64,000 nucleotides of DNA, from assembly GCA_903829015.1 (NCBI GenBank), contig CAIKOJ010000155.1:1-64000 (forward strand), in the 5' to 3' direction. Source of the DNA: an uncultured Bacteroidota bacterium. Its GTDB lineage: Bacteria > Bacteroidota > Bacteroidia > Chitinophagales > Chitinophagaceae. The notes below the pieces were generated by a model. The model was not told where the DNA came from. It worked only from the letters and a program-made list of their open reading frames with translations, and made no database searches. Positions 26,941 through 36,375 of this stretch are shown here, in pieces. The first letter of the stretch is position 1, and each line of letters opens with the position of its first letter. The position numbers and the translations under genes were made by a program.

Positions 26941-27307
26941 GGGGCCGACTGGTTTCGACAGCATAGAGCAGGGTAGGTGCAAGCATGTCGTGCGTTGGAT
27001 AATTAGCACGTTAATCTGAATACTCAAAATCTATAAGGCGAATATTCTTACGCCATGGCTGCCTAATCAGAGATTAGACACCCTTTATAGCCGCCGGGAA
27101 GGCTGCCAGTTGCCGTCCCCGCCGCCGAATCAACAAATAACCGGATAGGCTGGTGCCCGCTGTGTGCGCCGGATGAAAATCATAGCAGATAAGGAAGATG
27201 TTGGTTAGTTCCACCCCGGCAAATTCCCGACAATTAATGCGGAAATAAACATGTAGAAAGCTTATCGGGCATGTGTTTGGACGCGGGTTCGACTCCCGCC
27301 GGCTCCA
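26941..27307 (+). ncRNA. ssrA: transfer-messenger RNA (ssrA)
   Basis: Rescues stalled ribosomes and tags the product for degradation. The 5' end GGGGCCGACTGGTTTCGAC and the 3' end GGTTCGACTCCCGCCGGCTCC form the tRNA-like acceptor and T-arm; the acceptor is closed with a G-U pair, and CCA is not encoded (ends CCA then AAA differ from template). The tag reading frame resumes at 27037 and encodes GEYSYAMAA, stop TAA at 27064-27066, matching the pattern of Bacteroidota tags such as GEESYAMAA. ClpC (60046) is a natural downstream protease partner. Its 3' end is repeated downstream (27382-27401). Confidence 0.96.
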
Positions 27308-27401
27308 CAAAAATGAGAGCGAAGTGCGAGTGCGAAGTGCGCTTGTGTTTCGCTCCTCTTTTATTCGTGTCATTGGGTGTAGTTCGACTCAAGCAGGCTC
27401 C
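27287..27401 (+). repeat. degenerate direct repeat of the tmRNA 3' end
   Basis: Positions 27287-27306 (inside ssrA) and 27382-27401 match at 17 of 20 bases, spacing 95. Sequence following both copies is also similar (an AGAGC..GTGCG..TGTTTCGCT pattern). A repeat of this kind is what an element inserted at a tmRNA gene would leave, though no integrase is seen. Confidence 0.5.
27317..27360 (+). terminator. weak hairpin after ssrA
   Basis: Stem GAGCGAA / TTCGCTC (27317-27323, 27349-27355) with an inner GCG/CGC pair, followed by CTCTTTTATT. Possible ssrA terminator. Confidence 0.35.
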
Positions 27402-27482
27402 GCAGAATTAGAGCAATGTGCGCGTGTGTTTCGCTGCTTTTATATTGGGTCTGGTGGAGACACTAGGACCAGCAGCAATAAA

Positions 27483-28328
27483 TTAATTCTTTTTTCTCTT
27501 CCTTCCCTGTCGCCTAGAAAACGCCTTTGCTTCTTTGGTTGTAAGCATCAATAGTTTATCTGTTTCGCAGTTCCAAATGGAAAAAAAATCCTTTGAAACC
27601 ACACAGTATTGTTTCCATTTCGCTAATTTTTCATACAGCATAATCGTACAGACATCAGTAGGAGTAATGAAATCACCTGTTTCAGGTAGATGTGTATGGA
27701 AACCGCCTACTGCTTCTTTTCCGTCTTCATAACCGTATTTTGCACTAATAATGTTTTTGTGTAATCTTTTCTTACTAACTAAATTATTTGCATTATCGAA
27801 AGTTAACAAATAGTCATTGCCAAAAATTACAACGCCATTTTCTTTGGGAGCGGTTAAAACGTACACTTTTCTCTCGCCACCTGAAATTAACGGAACTAAA
27901 TTAAAATTTGATTTTTCATAGCTTTTGAAAAGAGTATCTCCGTCAATTGCTAAATATGCCCTTGAACGAATTACGAACATATCTTCTTCAATCTTATTGA
28001 AATCTCGTTCAATTGTATCAACTTTTGCGGAATTTACATTGAAAGTACTGTCAAATGTAATTGAGTAAATTACCTTAGGCACCAGTCCTTTTGAAAAGAA
28101 TATGTTTTTCATATTGCCGCCATCTGCATAAGAGAAATAGCCGCCAACATGCTCCTTGTTCGTGTATTTTTCGAGAAAAATGTCCGTTCCGTGCCAAGAT
28201 GCCATTTCGGATATATAAAGTTTCCAGCCCTCTGCAACTATATGATGTAATATTTCATCTTGACTATTTTGTCCGAGGGCGCTAAAACAAAATAAAATGT
28301 TGAAAATCACAAAAGTTAGTTTTTTCAC
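27483..28328 (-). CDS. exported protein with a JAMM-like His-x-His motif, function unknown
   Basis: 281 residues, GTG start at 28328. Signal peptide 1-20 (FCFSALGQ). The C-terminal part contains HTHLPETGDFITPTD: H211 and H213 with D225, a spacing close to the JAMM/MPN zinc site (H-x-H...S/T..D). A glutamate that would serve as catalytic base is not obvious. The neighbourhood is AT-rich compared with flanking genes, and the gene lies directly beyond the degenerate tmRNA repeat, so it may be cargo of a former insertion. The JAMM reading is a hypothesis; a DUF4329-like protein is the main alternative. Confidence 0.55.
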   Translation of the reverse strand: MKKLTFVIFNILFCFSALGQNSQDEILHHIVAEGWKLYISEMASWHGTDIFLEKYTNKEHVGGYFSYADGGNMKNIFFSKGLVPKVIYSITFDSTFNVNSAKVDTIERDFNKIEEDMFVIRSRAYLAIDGDTLFKSYEKSNFNLVPLISGGERKVYVLTAPKENGVVIFGNDYLLTFDNANNLVSKKRLHKNIISAKYGYEDGKEAVGGFHTHLPETGDFITPTDVCTIMLYEKLAKWKQYCVVSKDFFSIWNCETDKLLMLTTKEAKAFSRRQGRKRKKN

Positions 28329-28526
28329 TAGGATAATAATTAGCGGTGAATATTGTTTGCGTAATGACAGGAATAAAAGTAAGACATTGAATTAAAGAAC
28401 TATAGCAATCGCTTTGTTTTCCAATCCACAACACCGCAGTTTTAATCGATTGTATTAATGTAAAACCTTTACACCGTTACTCTTTGCAAAACCGCAAAGT
28501 GAATTTAATGAATTCAGGCAATACCC

Positions 28527-28534
28527 TACTTTTG
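28527..28534 (+). promoter_or_regulatory. -7 element for the YffB-like gene, near-leaderless
   Basis: TACTTTTG, exact TAnnTTTG, only four bases before the ATG at 28539. The transcript would start at or within the start codon region. Confidence 0.45.
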
Positions 28535-28538
28535 CACC

Positions 28539-28892
28539 ATGATCACCATCTACGGAATAAAGAACTGCGATACCATGCAGAAGGCTATCAAATGGCTGGA
28601 CGCCAATAAGATTGTGTATGTTTTTCATAATTATAAAGAGTCGGGGATAGATAAGAAAACGCTCAGCCTCTGGTTAAAACACTTTGATACTGATAAGCTG
28701 ATCAACACAAAGGGTACCACATTCCGCACACTAACAGACGACGAAAAAAGTAGCATCAGCAACAAAACCAAAGCTATAGCCCTGATGCTAGGCAACACAT
28801 CGCTCATCAAACGCCCGGTTTGGGATTTTGGCAATGGCACTTTCTACCTTGGTTGGAACGAAAGTGAGATCAGAGAGCTGATAAAAAAATAG
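28539..28892 (+). CDS. ArsC/Spx-family protein, YffB-like
   Basis: 117 residues of the thioredoxin-like ArsC/Spx fold. IYGIKNCDTMQKAIKWL has the single cysteine of YffB and MgsR types, not the CxxC of Spx. The conserved NTKG..FR and IKRPVW segments follow at about 57 and 86. True arsenate reductase activity is unlikely without the extra ArsC residues; the family is better described as redox-linked, function unclear. The leader appears extremely short (see the -7 element). Confidence 0.85.
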   Translation: MITIYGIKNCDTMQKAIKWLDANKIVYVFHNYKESGIDKKTLSLWLKHFDTDKLINTKGTTFRTLTDDEKSSISNKTKAIALMLGNTSLIKRPVWDFGNGTFYLGWNESEIRELIKK

Positions 28893-28929
28893 GAATCAGG
28901 CAACTTGATACCAAACTGCAAACTCAGTA

Positions 28930-30564
28930 CTATCCTTGAGCTATTTCTTTCAATGCCTTAGTGAAAAACGTTTTCAACTTACTGTTTTTTTGCAGCAGTT
29001 TTATGTAAGCATATTCATCACCCTCAGCCTTCAGCGATAATAACTGATCCAGACTTTCTTCCGAAATATGGTTCTTCCAATTATCTTGCAAGGAAAGTAT
29101 CCTGTACCAATTTTCTGCGATCTTATTCCTGACTGTAAGAACAGTTGATTGATTTTTCTTGTTAGCGCCTGCGAGATTTCCTGAACTACGCTCTTTAACA
29201 AGTTTTTGATACAGAATACTCATATCAGTGGCATCGAAGCAGGCTGCACTACCTTGTTTAGCAATAATAAATTCAAGCTTCGAGTTAGCCAGTTCGGCTA
29301 GGGTTTTTGCAGATGATCTGTAGTTCTTTATGTTTTGGATTTGGGAGAACTCTCTGTCTGCAATTGTTCGCAGTGTTGCATTCGTGGGTCTGAAGCCCAT
29401 CCGGTAGTACATCCAGAATGCGCCTGACTTTATTCCATCGCTATTGTTTTTTCCAATTTGATACGGATCAACTGTAAACCGGTTTATTGAAAACACATGC
29501 CTGTACACACCCAGTATCTGTGTAAAGATCAATGACGACTCTCCACCCCGAAACGATGGGAAAACGTTCACTCCAATTCTGCAACTGTCGAACAGTATCC
29601 ACCCGCCGCCGTAGGCTATAGGGATGCCATTTTTAAAAGCCATATAGCCTATGTAGGTATCAATGGGTTGTCTCCTGTCTGGCCGCAAACCCATGAGGGC
29701 AATAGTAAGACCATTGCCCAAAGAATAGTACCTGCAGTAATCTACGCTTGTGTACGTTACCGGATCTGTTTCCCGCTGGTAACAAACTAGCGTCATTCTG
29801 GATAACGCAATAAGTTTTTCTTTTTGCGTATGGGTCAGTGCCACAACCACAGGCTTATCATCAAGCACCTTTGTTACATCAGGTACTTTGTTGATTCCCT
29901 TATGGTAGTGTGTGGAGCCTGCAAACGAAACAACACTGCCCCTTGTTAATGTCTCATCGTCTAAACTTATTGACACCACTATTTGCATGTCGTTCCACAA
30001 CTCCTCTTTCAGTCGGGATGAAATGGGTGCCTGATCAAACACTTTTATCAGTATGTCCAGAATGTCTTCTTTAAGGTGTACTGCAAACCCCTTGATCCAC
30101 GTTTTCCATTTTATATAACCCTCCTGCAAGATCTCGGTTGGTGCCTCACCCAGCAGACATGTCAGAATGGAAATAGCTTTTCTTTCATCAGCACCTATCG
30201 AAATGGTCTTTACATTTTTCGGGAATTGAACCCGCATCCATTTTATCATTTCAAAACTGAACATGCCCGAAACACAGGTGTTGGGAATACCCGATTCTGC
30301 GAGACTTTCAGCTAATCTGATATTTTTAGAAAGTAGTAAAGACACCCGCTTCAATTCTGCAGCAGCAAGATTAAATGTGTCTCCTTCTTCAGGATATGCC
30401 ACTATAAACAGCAGCAGATCAAAATATACCTTTATCTGATTTTTAGTGAAGCGGTTCTGTTGTGAAAGGCTCTGCAGCATTGTCTTTTTCGCGGCACATT
30501 CTTCCTTCCCGAATCTGGTTCTTATTTCAAATAGCCTCCCAATTTGTTCCGTTACAATAGTCAT
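28930..30564 (-). CDS. unknown protein with a C-terminal GNAT-like region
   Basis: 544 residues, no signal peptide. The N-terminal 220 residues are helical and unfamiliar. From about residue 300 (IAYGGGWILFDSCRIGVNVFPSFRGGESSLIF) to 400 (YRMGFRP) there is a GNAT-like pattern: strand-turn-strand, then a basic RGGES loop where acetyl-CoA could bind, then helix and 'GF' strand. Followed by a charged tail. Cytoplasmic, monocistronic, flanked by the YffB-like gene and comM. No homologue whose function I know. Confidence 0.55.
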   Translation of the reverse strand: MTIVTEQIGRLFEIRTRFGKEECAAKKTMLQSLSQQNRFTKNQIKVYFDLLLFIVAYPEEGDTFNLAAAELKRVSLLLSKNIRLAESLAESGIPNTCVSGMFSFEMIKWMRVQFPKNVKTISIGADERKAISILTCLLGEAPTEILQEGYIKWKTWIKGFAVHLKEDILDILIKVFDQAPISSRLKEELWNDMQIVVSISLDDETLTRGSVVSFAGSTHYHKGINKVPDVTKVLDDKPVVVALTHTQKEKLIALSRMTLVCYQRETDPVTYTSVDYCRYYSLGNGLTIALMGLRPDRRQPIDTYIGYMAFKNGIPIAYGGGWILFDSCRIGVNVFPSFRGGESSLIFTQILGVYRHVFSINRFTVDPYQIGKNNSDGIKSGAFWMYYRMGFRPTNATLRTIADREFSQIQNIKNYRSSAKTLAELANSKLEFIIAKQGSAACFDATDMSILYQKLVKERSSGNLAGANKKNQSTVLTVRNKIAENWYRILSLQDNWKNHISEESLDQLLSLKAEGDEYAYIKLLQKNSKLKTFFTKALKEIAQG

Positions 30565-30691
30565 ATACAGAGCATCAATTTTAAAAATAAAAGTATACAG
30601 GATTGAAGGTACAATTGTCCGAAAATCTTCCGGATAGGAATTTTATAAAATCGCACTTCCCCCGCTCTCCGCTCTGTTTCTCTGCACTCAC

Positions 30692-32233
30692 CTATCCTCC
30701 CCACCCCTCTCTGTCCAAGCTCCTGTACTGTATTGCCTCGGCAAGATGCTCGGGTCGTATCTCTTCACTTGCCGATAGGTCGGCTATGGTGCGGGATACT
30801 TTTAGTATTCGGTCATAGGCACGTGCAGATAAATTCAGCCTGTCCATAGCAGTCTTCAGCAGGTTTTGGCCTATACTGCTGATCACGCATATCTCCTTCA
30901 GTTGCTTACTGCTCATTTGCGCATTGCAATAAACACCCTCACTTCCTTCAAATCTTTTAGCCTGTATCTCGCGCGCAAGCATTACCCGCTCGCGCACAGC
31001 ATCACTGTTTTCAGAAACCTTTTCAGATGATAATTCTGTGAACGGCACAGGCGTTACTTCCACATGCAGGTCTATACGATCCAGCAGCGGACCACTGATC
31101 TTATTCAGGTAACGCTGCACCATTACAGCACTGCAGGTGCATTCTTTTTCGGGATGGTTGAAGTACCCGCACGGGCAGGGGTTCATAGATGCTATAAGCA
31201 TAAACGAAGCAGGAAAGTCTATGCTCATTTTGGCACGGGATATAGAAACCCTGCGCTCTTCCATGGGCTGCCGCATCACCTCCAGTGCCGAGCGTTTAAA
31301 TTCCGGCAACTCATCCAGAAACAGTACTCCGTTATGAGCCAGCGATATTTCGCCCGGCTGTGGCACCCCTCCACCGCCCACCAAGGCCGCATCCGATATC
31401 GTATGATGGGGCGATCTGAAAGGTCGTTTGGACACCAGTGATGTATTGCTGGGCAGCTTGCCTGCAACCGAATGTATCTTGGTAGTTTCAAGTGCTTCGT
31501 GCAGTGTAAGCGGAGGTAATATAGTAGGCAACCTTTTTGCCAGCATTGTTTTACCTGCGCCCGGCGGACCAATAAGAATAGCGTTATGTCCGCCTGCGGC
31601 GGCAATCTCCAGCGCCCGCTTCACATTCTCCTGTCCTTTTACATCATTGAAGTCAATATCAAATACACTTTGTGCATCATAAAATTCTTCGCGTGTATTT
31701 ACCTTCAGCGGTTTCATGTCGCTGCTGCCGTTGAAAAAGTCGATCACATCTTTTATGTGCTCTACGCCATATACGTCTATGTTGTTCACAAGTGCGGCCT
31801 CACGGGCATTCTCTTTCGGCACAATAAGCCCTTTAAATTTCTCAGCCCTGGTCGTTATTGCTATAGGCAATGCTCCTTTTATGGGCCTTACAGATCCATC
31901 CAGCGACAGCTCGCCCATGATCACATATTCGTGCAGATGCTCTGTATGTATTTGTTCGGTAGCGCCCAGAAAGCCAATTGCAATGGGCAGATCATAAGCA
32001 GCCCCTGCTTTCTTGATATCGGCAGGAGCCATATTCACCACCATCTTAGCACGGGGCCTGTTGTACCCCGAATTCATTATGGCTGATAGTACACGCTCTG
32101 TGCTTTCCTTTACGGCATTATCCGGCAATCCCACAATAAAATAACCAAGCTGTCCACCTGGTGTATCTACCTCAATGGTAATAGTGATCGCATCCACCCC
32201 ATATACTGCACTGCCAAATAATTTTACGAGCAT
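30692..32233 (-). CDS. comM: YifB/ComM-family Mg-chelatase-like AAA+ ATPase
   Basis: 513 residues. An N-terminal ChlI-like domain (1-170, with the start [21 protein letters not shown]) is followed by the AAA+ core with Walker [10 protein letters not shown] (about 217) and LFLDELPEF Walker B region. The C-terminal Mg-chelatase part has the [15 protein letters not shown] cysteine cluster. In Vibrio and Haemophilus ComM drives branch migration during natural transformation; the general function in Bacteroidota is not established. ATG at 32233, no adjacent competence gene. Confidence 0.92.
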   Translation of the reverse strand: MLVKLFGSAVYGVDAITITIEVDTPGGQLGYFIVGLPDNAVKESTERVLSAIMNSGYNRPRAKMVVNMAPADIKKAGAAYDLPIAIGFLGATEQIHTEHLHEYVIMGELSLDGSVRPIKGALPIAITTRAEKFKGLIVPKENAREAALVNNIDVYGVEHIKDVIDFFNGSSDMKPLKVNTREEFYDAQSVFDIDFNDVKGQENVKRALEIAAAGGHNAILIGPPGAGKTMLAKRLPTILPPLTLHEALETTKIHSVAGKLPSNTSLVSKRPFRSPHHTISDAALVGGGGVPQPGEISLAHNGVLFLDELPEFKRSALEVMRQPMEERRVSISRAKMSIDFPASFMLIASMNPCPCGYFNHPEKECTCSAVMVQRYLNKISGPLLDRIDLHVEVTPVPFTELSSEKVSENSDAVRERVMLAREIQAKRFEGSEGVYCNAQMSSKQLKEICVISSIGQNLLKTAMDRLNLSARAYDRILKVSRTIADLSASEEIRPEHLAEAIQYRSLDREGWGG

Positions 32234-32443
32234 AGTCCTTGATTCATCAATTATTTATTCAAATGTAAGGAATGAAAACAAATTAAATACAAACGAATAA
32301 ACGTTGGCCTGGGTCAATAACTCCATCCCGAAATCAAATCAGACAATTGCATAAATCTTACCCGCAATCTCACACTGTTATTTTACTCCGAAAATTGGTA
32401 CGGAAATACATTAGCAGAAAAACAACAGCAAGAAATTATACAG

Positions 32444-32451
32444 TACATTTG
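32444..32451 (+). promoter_or_regulatory. -7 element deciding the response-regulator start
   Basis: TACATTTG matches the consensus. It overlaps the TTG at 32449 that an open frame would allow, so a start downstream at TTG 32467 fits better. Confidence 0.5.
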
Positions 32452-32466
32452 AGCAAAATAATATCA

Positions 32467-33105
32467 TTGCCTCTAACTATATATTTAGCTGACGATCACA
32501 TTATTGTCGCACAAGGTGTAGCTAATTTATTAAAGACATTACCAAATGTAGAACAGGTGATTGTCTTTAATTCGGGGAAGAAATTGATAGAGGCGTTAGA
32601 CACCCAGATTCCCGATTTGATCATATTGGATATTGAGATGCCGGAGATGAACGGTATAGAAGCACTCAAAGCCCTGAACTCAATTACGGAAGTACCCTGT
32701 GTTATGCTTTCTATGAACGATGAAAAATACATCATTCAGGAATGCATGAAATTAGGAGCCAAAGGATTTTTACCAAAGGACTGCAATTTGGACGAAATGG
32801 CAGAAGCCATTGAAGTAATCATGGATGGGGGCACCTATCTCGGTGAGCGCATAAATAAAATTCTAACGGCAAGAAAGACCGATGCCAATCAGGTTTTTGA
32901 ATTGCCAATGCCCCTTACCAAAAGAGAGCAGGAGATACTGGCAGATATTTGCGATGGAAGAACATGTAAAGAGATTGCTAACAAATTGTACTTAAGCACA
33001 CGTACCGTAGAAACGCACAAAAAAAGTATCATGACAAAGTTTGATGTGCATACTACCGGAAAGCTGGTTTCGAAGGCAATAAAATACAAATTTGTGAAGC
33101 CATGA
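32467..33105 (+). CDS. NarL/LuxR-type response regulator
   Basis: 212 residues from the TTG at 32467 (MPLTIYLADDH). Receiver domain: acidic D9-D10, phosphoacceptor D55 (ILDIEMPEMNG), S/T and K positions in SMNDEKY and AKGFLPKD. Helix-turn-helix GerE domain about 145-205 (LTKREQEILADICDGRTCKEIANKLYLSTRTVETH). The frame is open back to 32347 but the promoter inside it argues against that start. Overlaps the histidine kinase gene by four bases (ATGA), so the two form a translationally coupled pair. Confidence 0.93.
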   Translation: MPLTIYLADDHIIVAQGVANLLKTLPNVEQVIVFNSGKKLIEALDTQIPDLIILDIEMPEMNGIEALKALNSITEVPCVMLSMNDEKYIIQECMKLGAKGFLPKDCNLDEMAEAIEVIMDGGTYLGERINKILTARKTDANQVFELPMPLTKREQEILADICDGRTCKEIANKLYLSTRTVETHKKSIMTKFDVHTTGKLVSKAIKYKFVKP

Positions 33106-34823
33106 GAATTCTGCTGCTTCTATTTTCATTCCTTGTCTTTTCATCTGCTGTATTTGCTCAGAACAATAAGGTAAAGGCTCAGCTACAAGAATTTGAGAAT
33201 AGTAACGACTACGCAAAATCTATAATTGAATTAAGGAAAATACTGGCAGAGAATTCACTTACTGTTCGTGAAAGAGTAGAAGTGCAGCAAACGCTGGTAC
33301 ATATGTATCAGGGTCTTGAAATGTGGGATACCTGTTTACAATATTGCCAGTCACAGATCATCGCTGCACAACATGATAAAAACACTTACGGCGAGGCTAC
33401 TTTTTACAAATTGATCGGCAATACTTTTTACCGCATTCGCAAGAAAGATTTCGCCTACGAGTATTGGGAAAAGTGTGTAAGGATAAGTGAAGTTTACCAT
33501 TACGATACGCTGCTTGAAATGTGTTATCACAATTTAGGTTTAAAGTATCTTGAACTGGCAACGCACCTCGATTCTGCAGAATATTTCTTGAAGAAGGCAC
33601 TAGAAAAAGGATTGGTGAATTATCCAAAAGCATCCTCCGAAAATTGCCTGCATAAAAGGTTGCTTGGCACTTATTATGCAACATACAATCAGATTGACAA
33701 GGCAGAAGTGCTTTTTCTGGAAGCGATCAGCGACTGCAGATTAATTAAAGACACACCAAGGCTTGCCGAACTTATCTTATTTTATACCGACGTGCTCGCA
33801 GCCAAAAAGGAATACCAGAAAGCACTTGATTATAGTGCTGAAGGATTGGCCCTGAGTCGTAAGGTGAAATTTATAGATGGCGAAAGTACGGCCCTGGATT
33901 TTTATGCATTGAACCTCTATCGTTTAGGCAGATTTGAAGAAGCATATCTGGCCCGATGCGAAATGACAGATTTTTTCAAAAAAAGATTTGATATAGACCT
34001 GAACCAGAAGATGAGTGAATCAGAAGCAAAATTTAGAAATGCGGAAATAAAACACGAACATGAACTAGCATTGAGCAAAGCAAAACAGGAAAAACAGAAA
34101 ATGCTGTTGCTGGGAATCGGGAAGAACATCGTCGTAATTTTTACGTCCTTATACTTGTTTCAAAGACAAGCAAACAAACAAAGGATACAACTTCAGAAGG
34201 AAAGACTTCAATCTATATTGGCAGGTGAGGAAAAAGAACGAACCCGCATTGCTAAGGATCTGCACGATGGTATTGTACAAGACTTGACTGCAATTAAAAT
34301 GCACCTTAAAGCAAGCCTCAAAGATGAAGGGTCCTTGTCGAAAGAAGCGTTGGCAAATTCAGTGAATGCTATTGACAAAGCAAGTCAGGAGGTGAGAAAC
34401 ATTGCTTACCAGATGATGCCCAATACTTTGCGGGAACTTGGTTTTGTACCCGCTATTGAAGACCTGCTGAAACGGATTTTGACACCCAATAATATTCAAT
34501 ACGACTTTGAACAGATTGGTGTAACAGATAGAATAAGTCCTGAAATAGAGGTCAGCTTATTCCGCATTACGCAAGAGCTGATAAATAATGTGATCAAGCA
34601 TAGTGGTGCCAGTTTTGTATCACTAATGATTTCCCAGAAGCCGGAGAGTATCACATTGATTTTTGAAGACAACGGCACCGGATTTGATATTGCCCAAATT
34701 CAAAAAGGTATAGGTATTGAAAGTCTACGTTCTCGTGTAGACCTGCTTCATGGAAGGATCAATTACGAAAATCAGTCCGGCAATGGCACTATGGCCATTA
34801 TAAATATTCCACTAACCGTTTAA
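33102..34823 (+). CDS. sensor histidine kinase with TPR-like sensor, HisKA_3 type
   Basis: 573 residues. Signal peptide (1-19, FAQ), then a helical tetratricopeptide-like sensor region (about 20-300), a transmembrane segment at 334-353, and a HisKA_3 dimerisation domain with phosphoacceptor H388 (KDLHDGIVQDL). A HATPase_c domain follows (ELINNVIKHSGA N-box, DNGTGFD G1-box, GIGIESLRSRVD). Partner of the response regulator upstream. Signal unknown; the TPR-like periplasmic sensor suggests protein or peptide binding. This layout is common in Bacteroidota. Confidence 0.92.
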   Translation: MRILLLLFSFLVFSSAVFAQNNKVKAQLQEFENSNDYAKSIIELRKILAENSLTVRERVEVQQTLVHMYQGLEMWDTCLQYCQSQIIAAQHDKNTYGEATFYKLIGNTFYRIRKKDFAYEYWEKCVRISEVYHYDTLLEMCYHNLGLKYLELATHLDSAEYFLKKALEKGLVNYPKASSENCLHKRLLGTYYATYNQIDKAEVLFLEAISDCRLIKDTPRLAELILFYTDVLAAKKEYQKALDYSAEGLALSRKVKFIDGESTALDFYALNLYRLGRFEEAYLARCEMTDFFKKRFDIDLNQKMSESEAKFRNAEIKHEHELALSKAKQEKQKMLLLGIGKNIVVIFTSLYLFQRQANKQRIQLQKERLQSILAGEEKERTRIAKDLHDGIVQDLTAIKMHLKASLKDEGSLSKEALANSVNAIDKASQEVRNIAYQMMPNTLRELGFVPAIEDLLKRILTPNNIQYDFEQIGVTDRISPEIEVSLFRITQELINNVIKHSGASFVSLMISQKPESITLIFEDNGTGFDIAQIQKGIGIESLRSRVDLLHGRINYENQSGNGTMAIINIPLTV

Positions 34824-34878
34824 CCACCTGGTTTAAAATTACGTAGTTCTTGGTATAGGCACTGCCCTATTCAGGCAA

Positions 34879-34886
34879 TAGTTTTG
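34879..34886 (+). promoter_or_regulatory. -7 element for the GloVer-repeat gene
   Basis: TAGTTTTG matches TAnnTTTG, 95 bases before the ATG at 34982. Gives a long leader; the following gene at 36376 may share this transcript (47 bases between them). Confidence 0.45.
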
Positions 34887-34981
34887 CATCAGAAATAAAG
34901 TATTGTTTAACCACCATGCATTAAAACATTGGATGCAGTATTCATCCAATTGATTGATCTAAGTTATAAAACCAGAAAAAA

Positions 34982-36328
34982 ATGAAGAAAAAAATTCAGT
35001 TAGCTGCGCTTGTTTTGTCCGTTATATTGATAGCCGTCAGCCCTGTTACAGCACAACACACAATGATGATAGCCTTTACCGGCACAGGGGGTGCTTATGA
35101 AGGTGGCAATCCTCAGGAAGACCAGAATTTACTTACCATAGGGTCTTATATGTATGGTATGACTAGTGGCGGAGGGTCTGCTGGTTTGGGCGTAATTTTT
35201 AAGGTGAAGCCCGATGGCACCGGCTATACTAAACTATTGGATTTTACAGGTTTATCAAATGGTAGTCGCCCTAACGGATCATTTTATACCGACGGAACAT
35301 TTCTTTACGGCATGACCACTACCGGCGGAGTAAACGATCTGGGTACTATATTTAAAATAATGCCTGATGGCAGCGGCTATACCAAGTTAATGGATTTTGC
35401 GTCTTCAGGAACAGGAACCTCTCCAAAAGGAACGCTGATTTCGGTAGGTACCTTTCTTTATGGTGTGGCTGGCAGTACAATTTTTAAGATCAAACCAGAC
35501 GGTACCGGATTTCTTACACTCACATCACCGGGCGCAGTTGGGTCACTGTATTCTGATGGCACATTTCTATACACCATGGGAGGTACGGGAGCCGGTCAAA
35601 TTTTCAAAATTATGCCCGATGGAACTGGGTATACAAACCTGATGAATTTCGTACCCGCAACGAGTGGTGGTTACCCGATGGGCTCTCTTATTTCCGATGG
35701 TACTTTTCTCTATGGTATGACAGAGGGCAGCACAACAAATAACGGTACAGTTTTTAAAATAATGCCCGATGGTACCGGATATGTACGTCTTCATTCGTTC
35801 AGTGGTATCGATGGTCGCAATCCCAAAGGGTCTCTTCTTTTGGTTGGATCTGATTTATATGGTATGACCAGAGATGGAGGTGCAACAAATTACGGCACAA
35901 TTTTTAAGGTTACAGGTTCTGGAACATTTTCAGTAGTTCACAACTTCGCTGGTTTCCCGGGTTCGTTTCCTAATGGCTCGTTGATATCTGACGGCAGCTT
36001 TCTCTACGGAATGACGAGTGGTGGCGGACCATTGGGCGCTACCAGAGGAACCATATTTAAATACCAGATTGGTCCTCTGAATATCAAGGAAAGCAAATCG
36101 ATGCAAGATGTCGTAGTCTATCCAAATCCAACATCGTCCAGCATAAACATTGAAGTAACCGAAAAATCTCAAATTACTTTCAGCAATGCTGTAGGCGCAA
36201 TTGTAAAATCATCTGAGATCAATGGTCATGCTTCTATTGATGTAAGTGACCTTTCGGAAGGTGTTTATGTAGTTACCGTATCTGACAGCAAAACAACCAG
36301 AAGTACATCAGTAGTGGTTAAAAAATAA
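34982..36328 (+). CDS. T9SS secreted GloVer-repeat protein
   Basis: 448 residues. Signal peptide 1-24 (SVILIAVSPVTAQ). Residues about 40-365 consist of repeats of about 50-60 residues with a hallmark GT(I/V)FKI.PDG(S/T)GYT.L..F followed by ..G(S/T)L..DGTFLYGMT, the pattern of the TIGR03803 tandem 'GloVer' repeat, likely a beta-propeller. A T9SS type A sorting domain closes the protein (VVYPNPTSSSINIEV to VVVKK, about 375-448). The protein is exported through T9SS and surface attached or released. Function not known; the neighbouring two-component pair could regulate it. Confidence 0.88.
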   Translation: MKKKIQLAALVLSVILIAVSPVTAQHTMMIAFTGTGGAYEGGNPQEDQNLLTIGSYMYGMTSGGGSAGLGVIFKVKPDGTGYTKLLDFTGLSNGSRPNGSFYTDGTFLYGMTTTGGVNDLGTIFKIMPDGSGYTKLMDFASSGTGTSPKGTLISVGTFLYGVAGSTIFKIKPDGTGFLTLTSPGAVGSLYSDGTFLYTMGGTGAGQIFKIMPDGTGYTNLMNFVPATSGGYPMGSLISDGTFLYGMTEGSTTNNGTVFKIMPDGTGYVRLHSFSGIDGRNPKGSLLLVGSDLYGMTRDGGATNYGTIFKVTGSGTFSVVHNFAGFPGSFPNGSLISDGSFLYGMTSGGGPLGATRGTIFKYQIGPLNIKESKSMQDVVVYPNPTSSSINIEVTEKSQITFSNAVGAIVKSSEINGHASIDVSDLSEGVYVVTVSDSKTTRSTSVVVKK

Positions 36329-36375
36329 AACAGTTACAAGTCTAATATTTTCTAATTTTTTTAAACAACAATAAC

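Noticed and set aside
26941..27307. tRNA gene at the end of ssrA
   Set aside because: The tRNA-like 3' end belongs to tmRNA; there is no anticodon arm of a normal tRNA.
27074..27373. 99-codon minus-strand frame overlapping ssrA
   Set aside because: It lies within the tmRNA gene and its translation resembles a known artefact of tmRNA ends.
32347..32466. N-terminal extension of the response regulator
   Set aside because: The -7 promoter element lies inside it, and receiver domains in this family start directly with the conserved strand.
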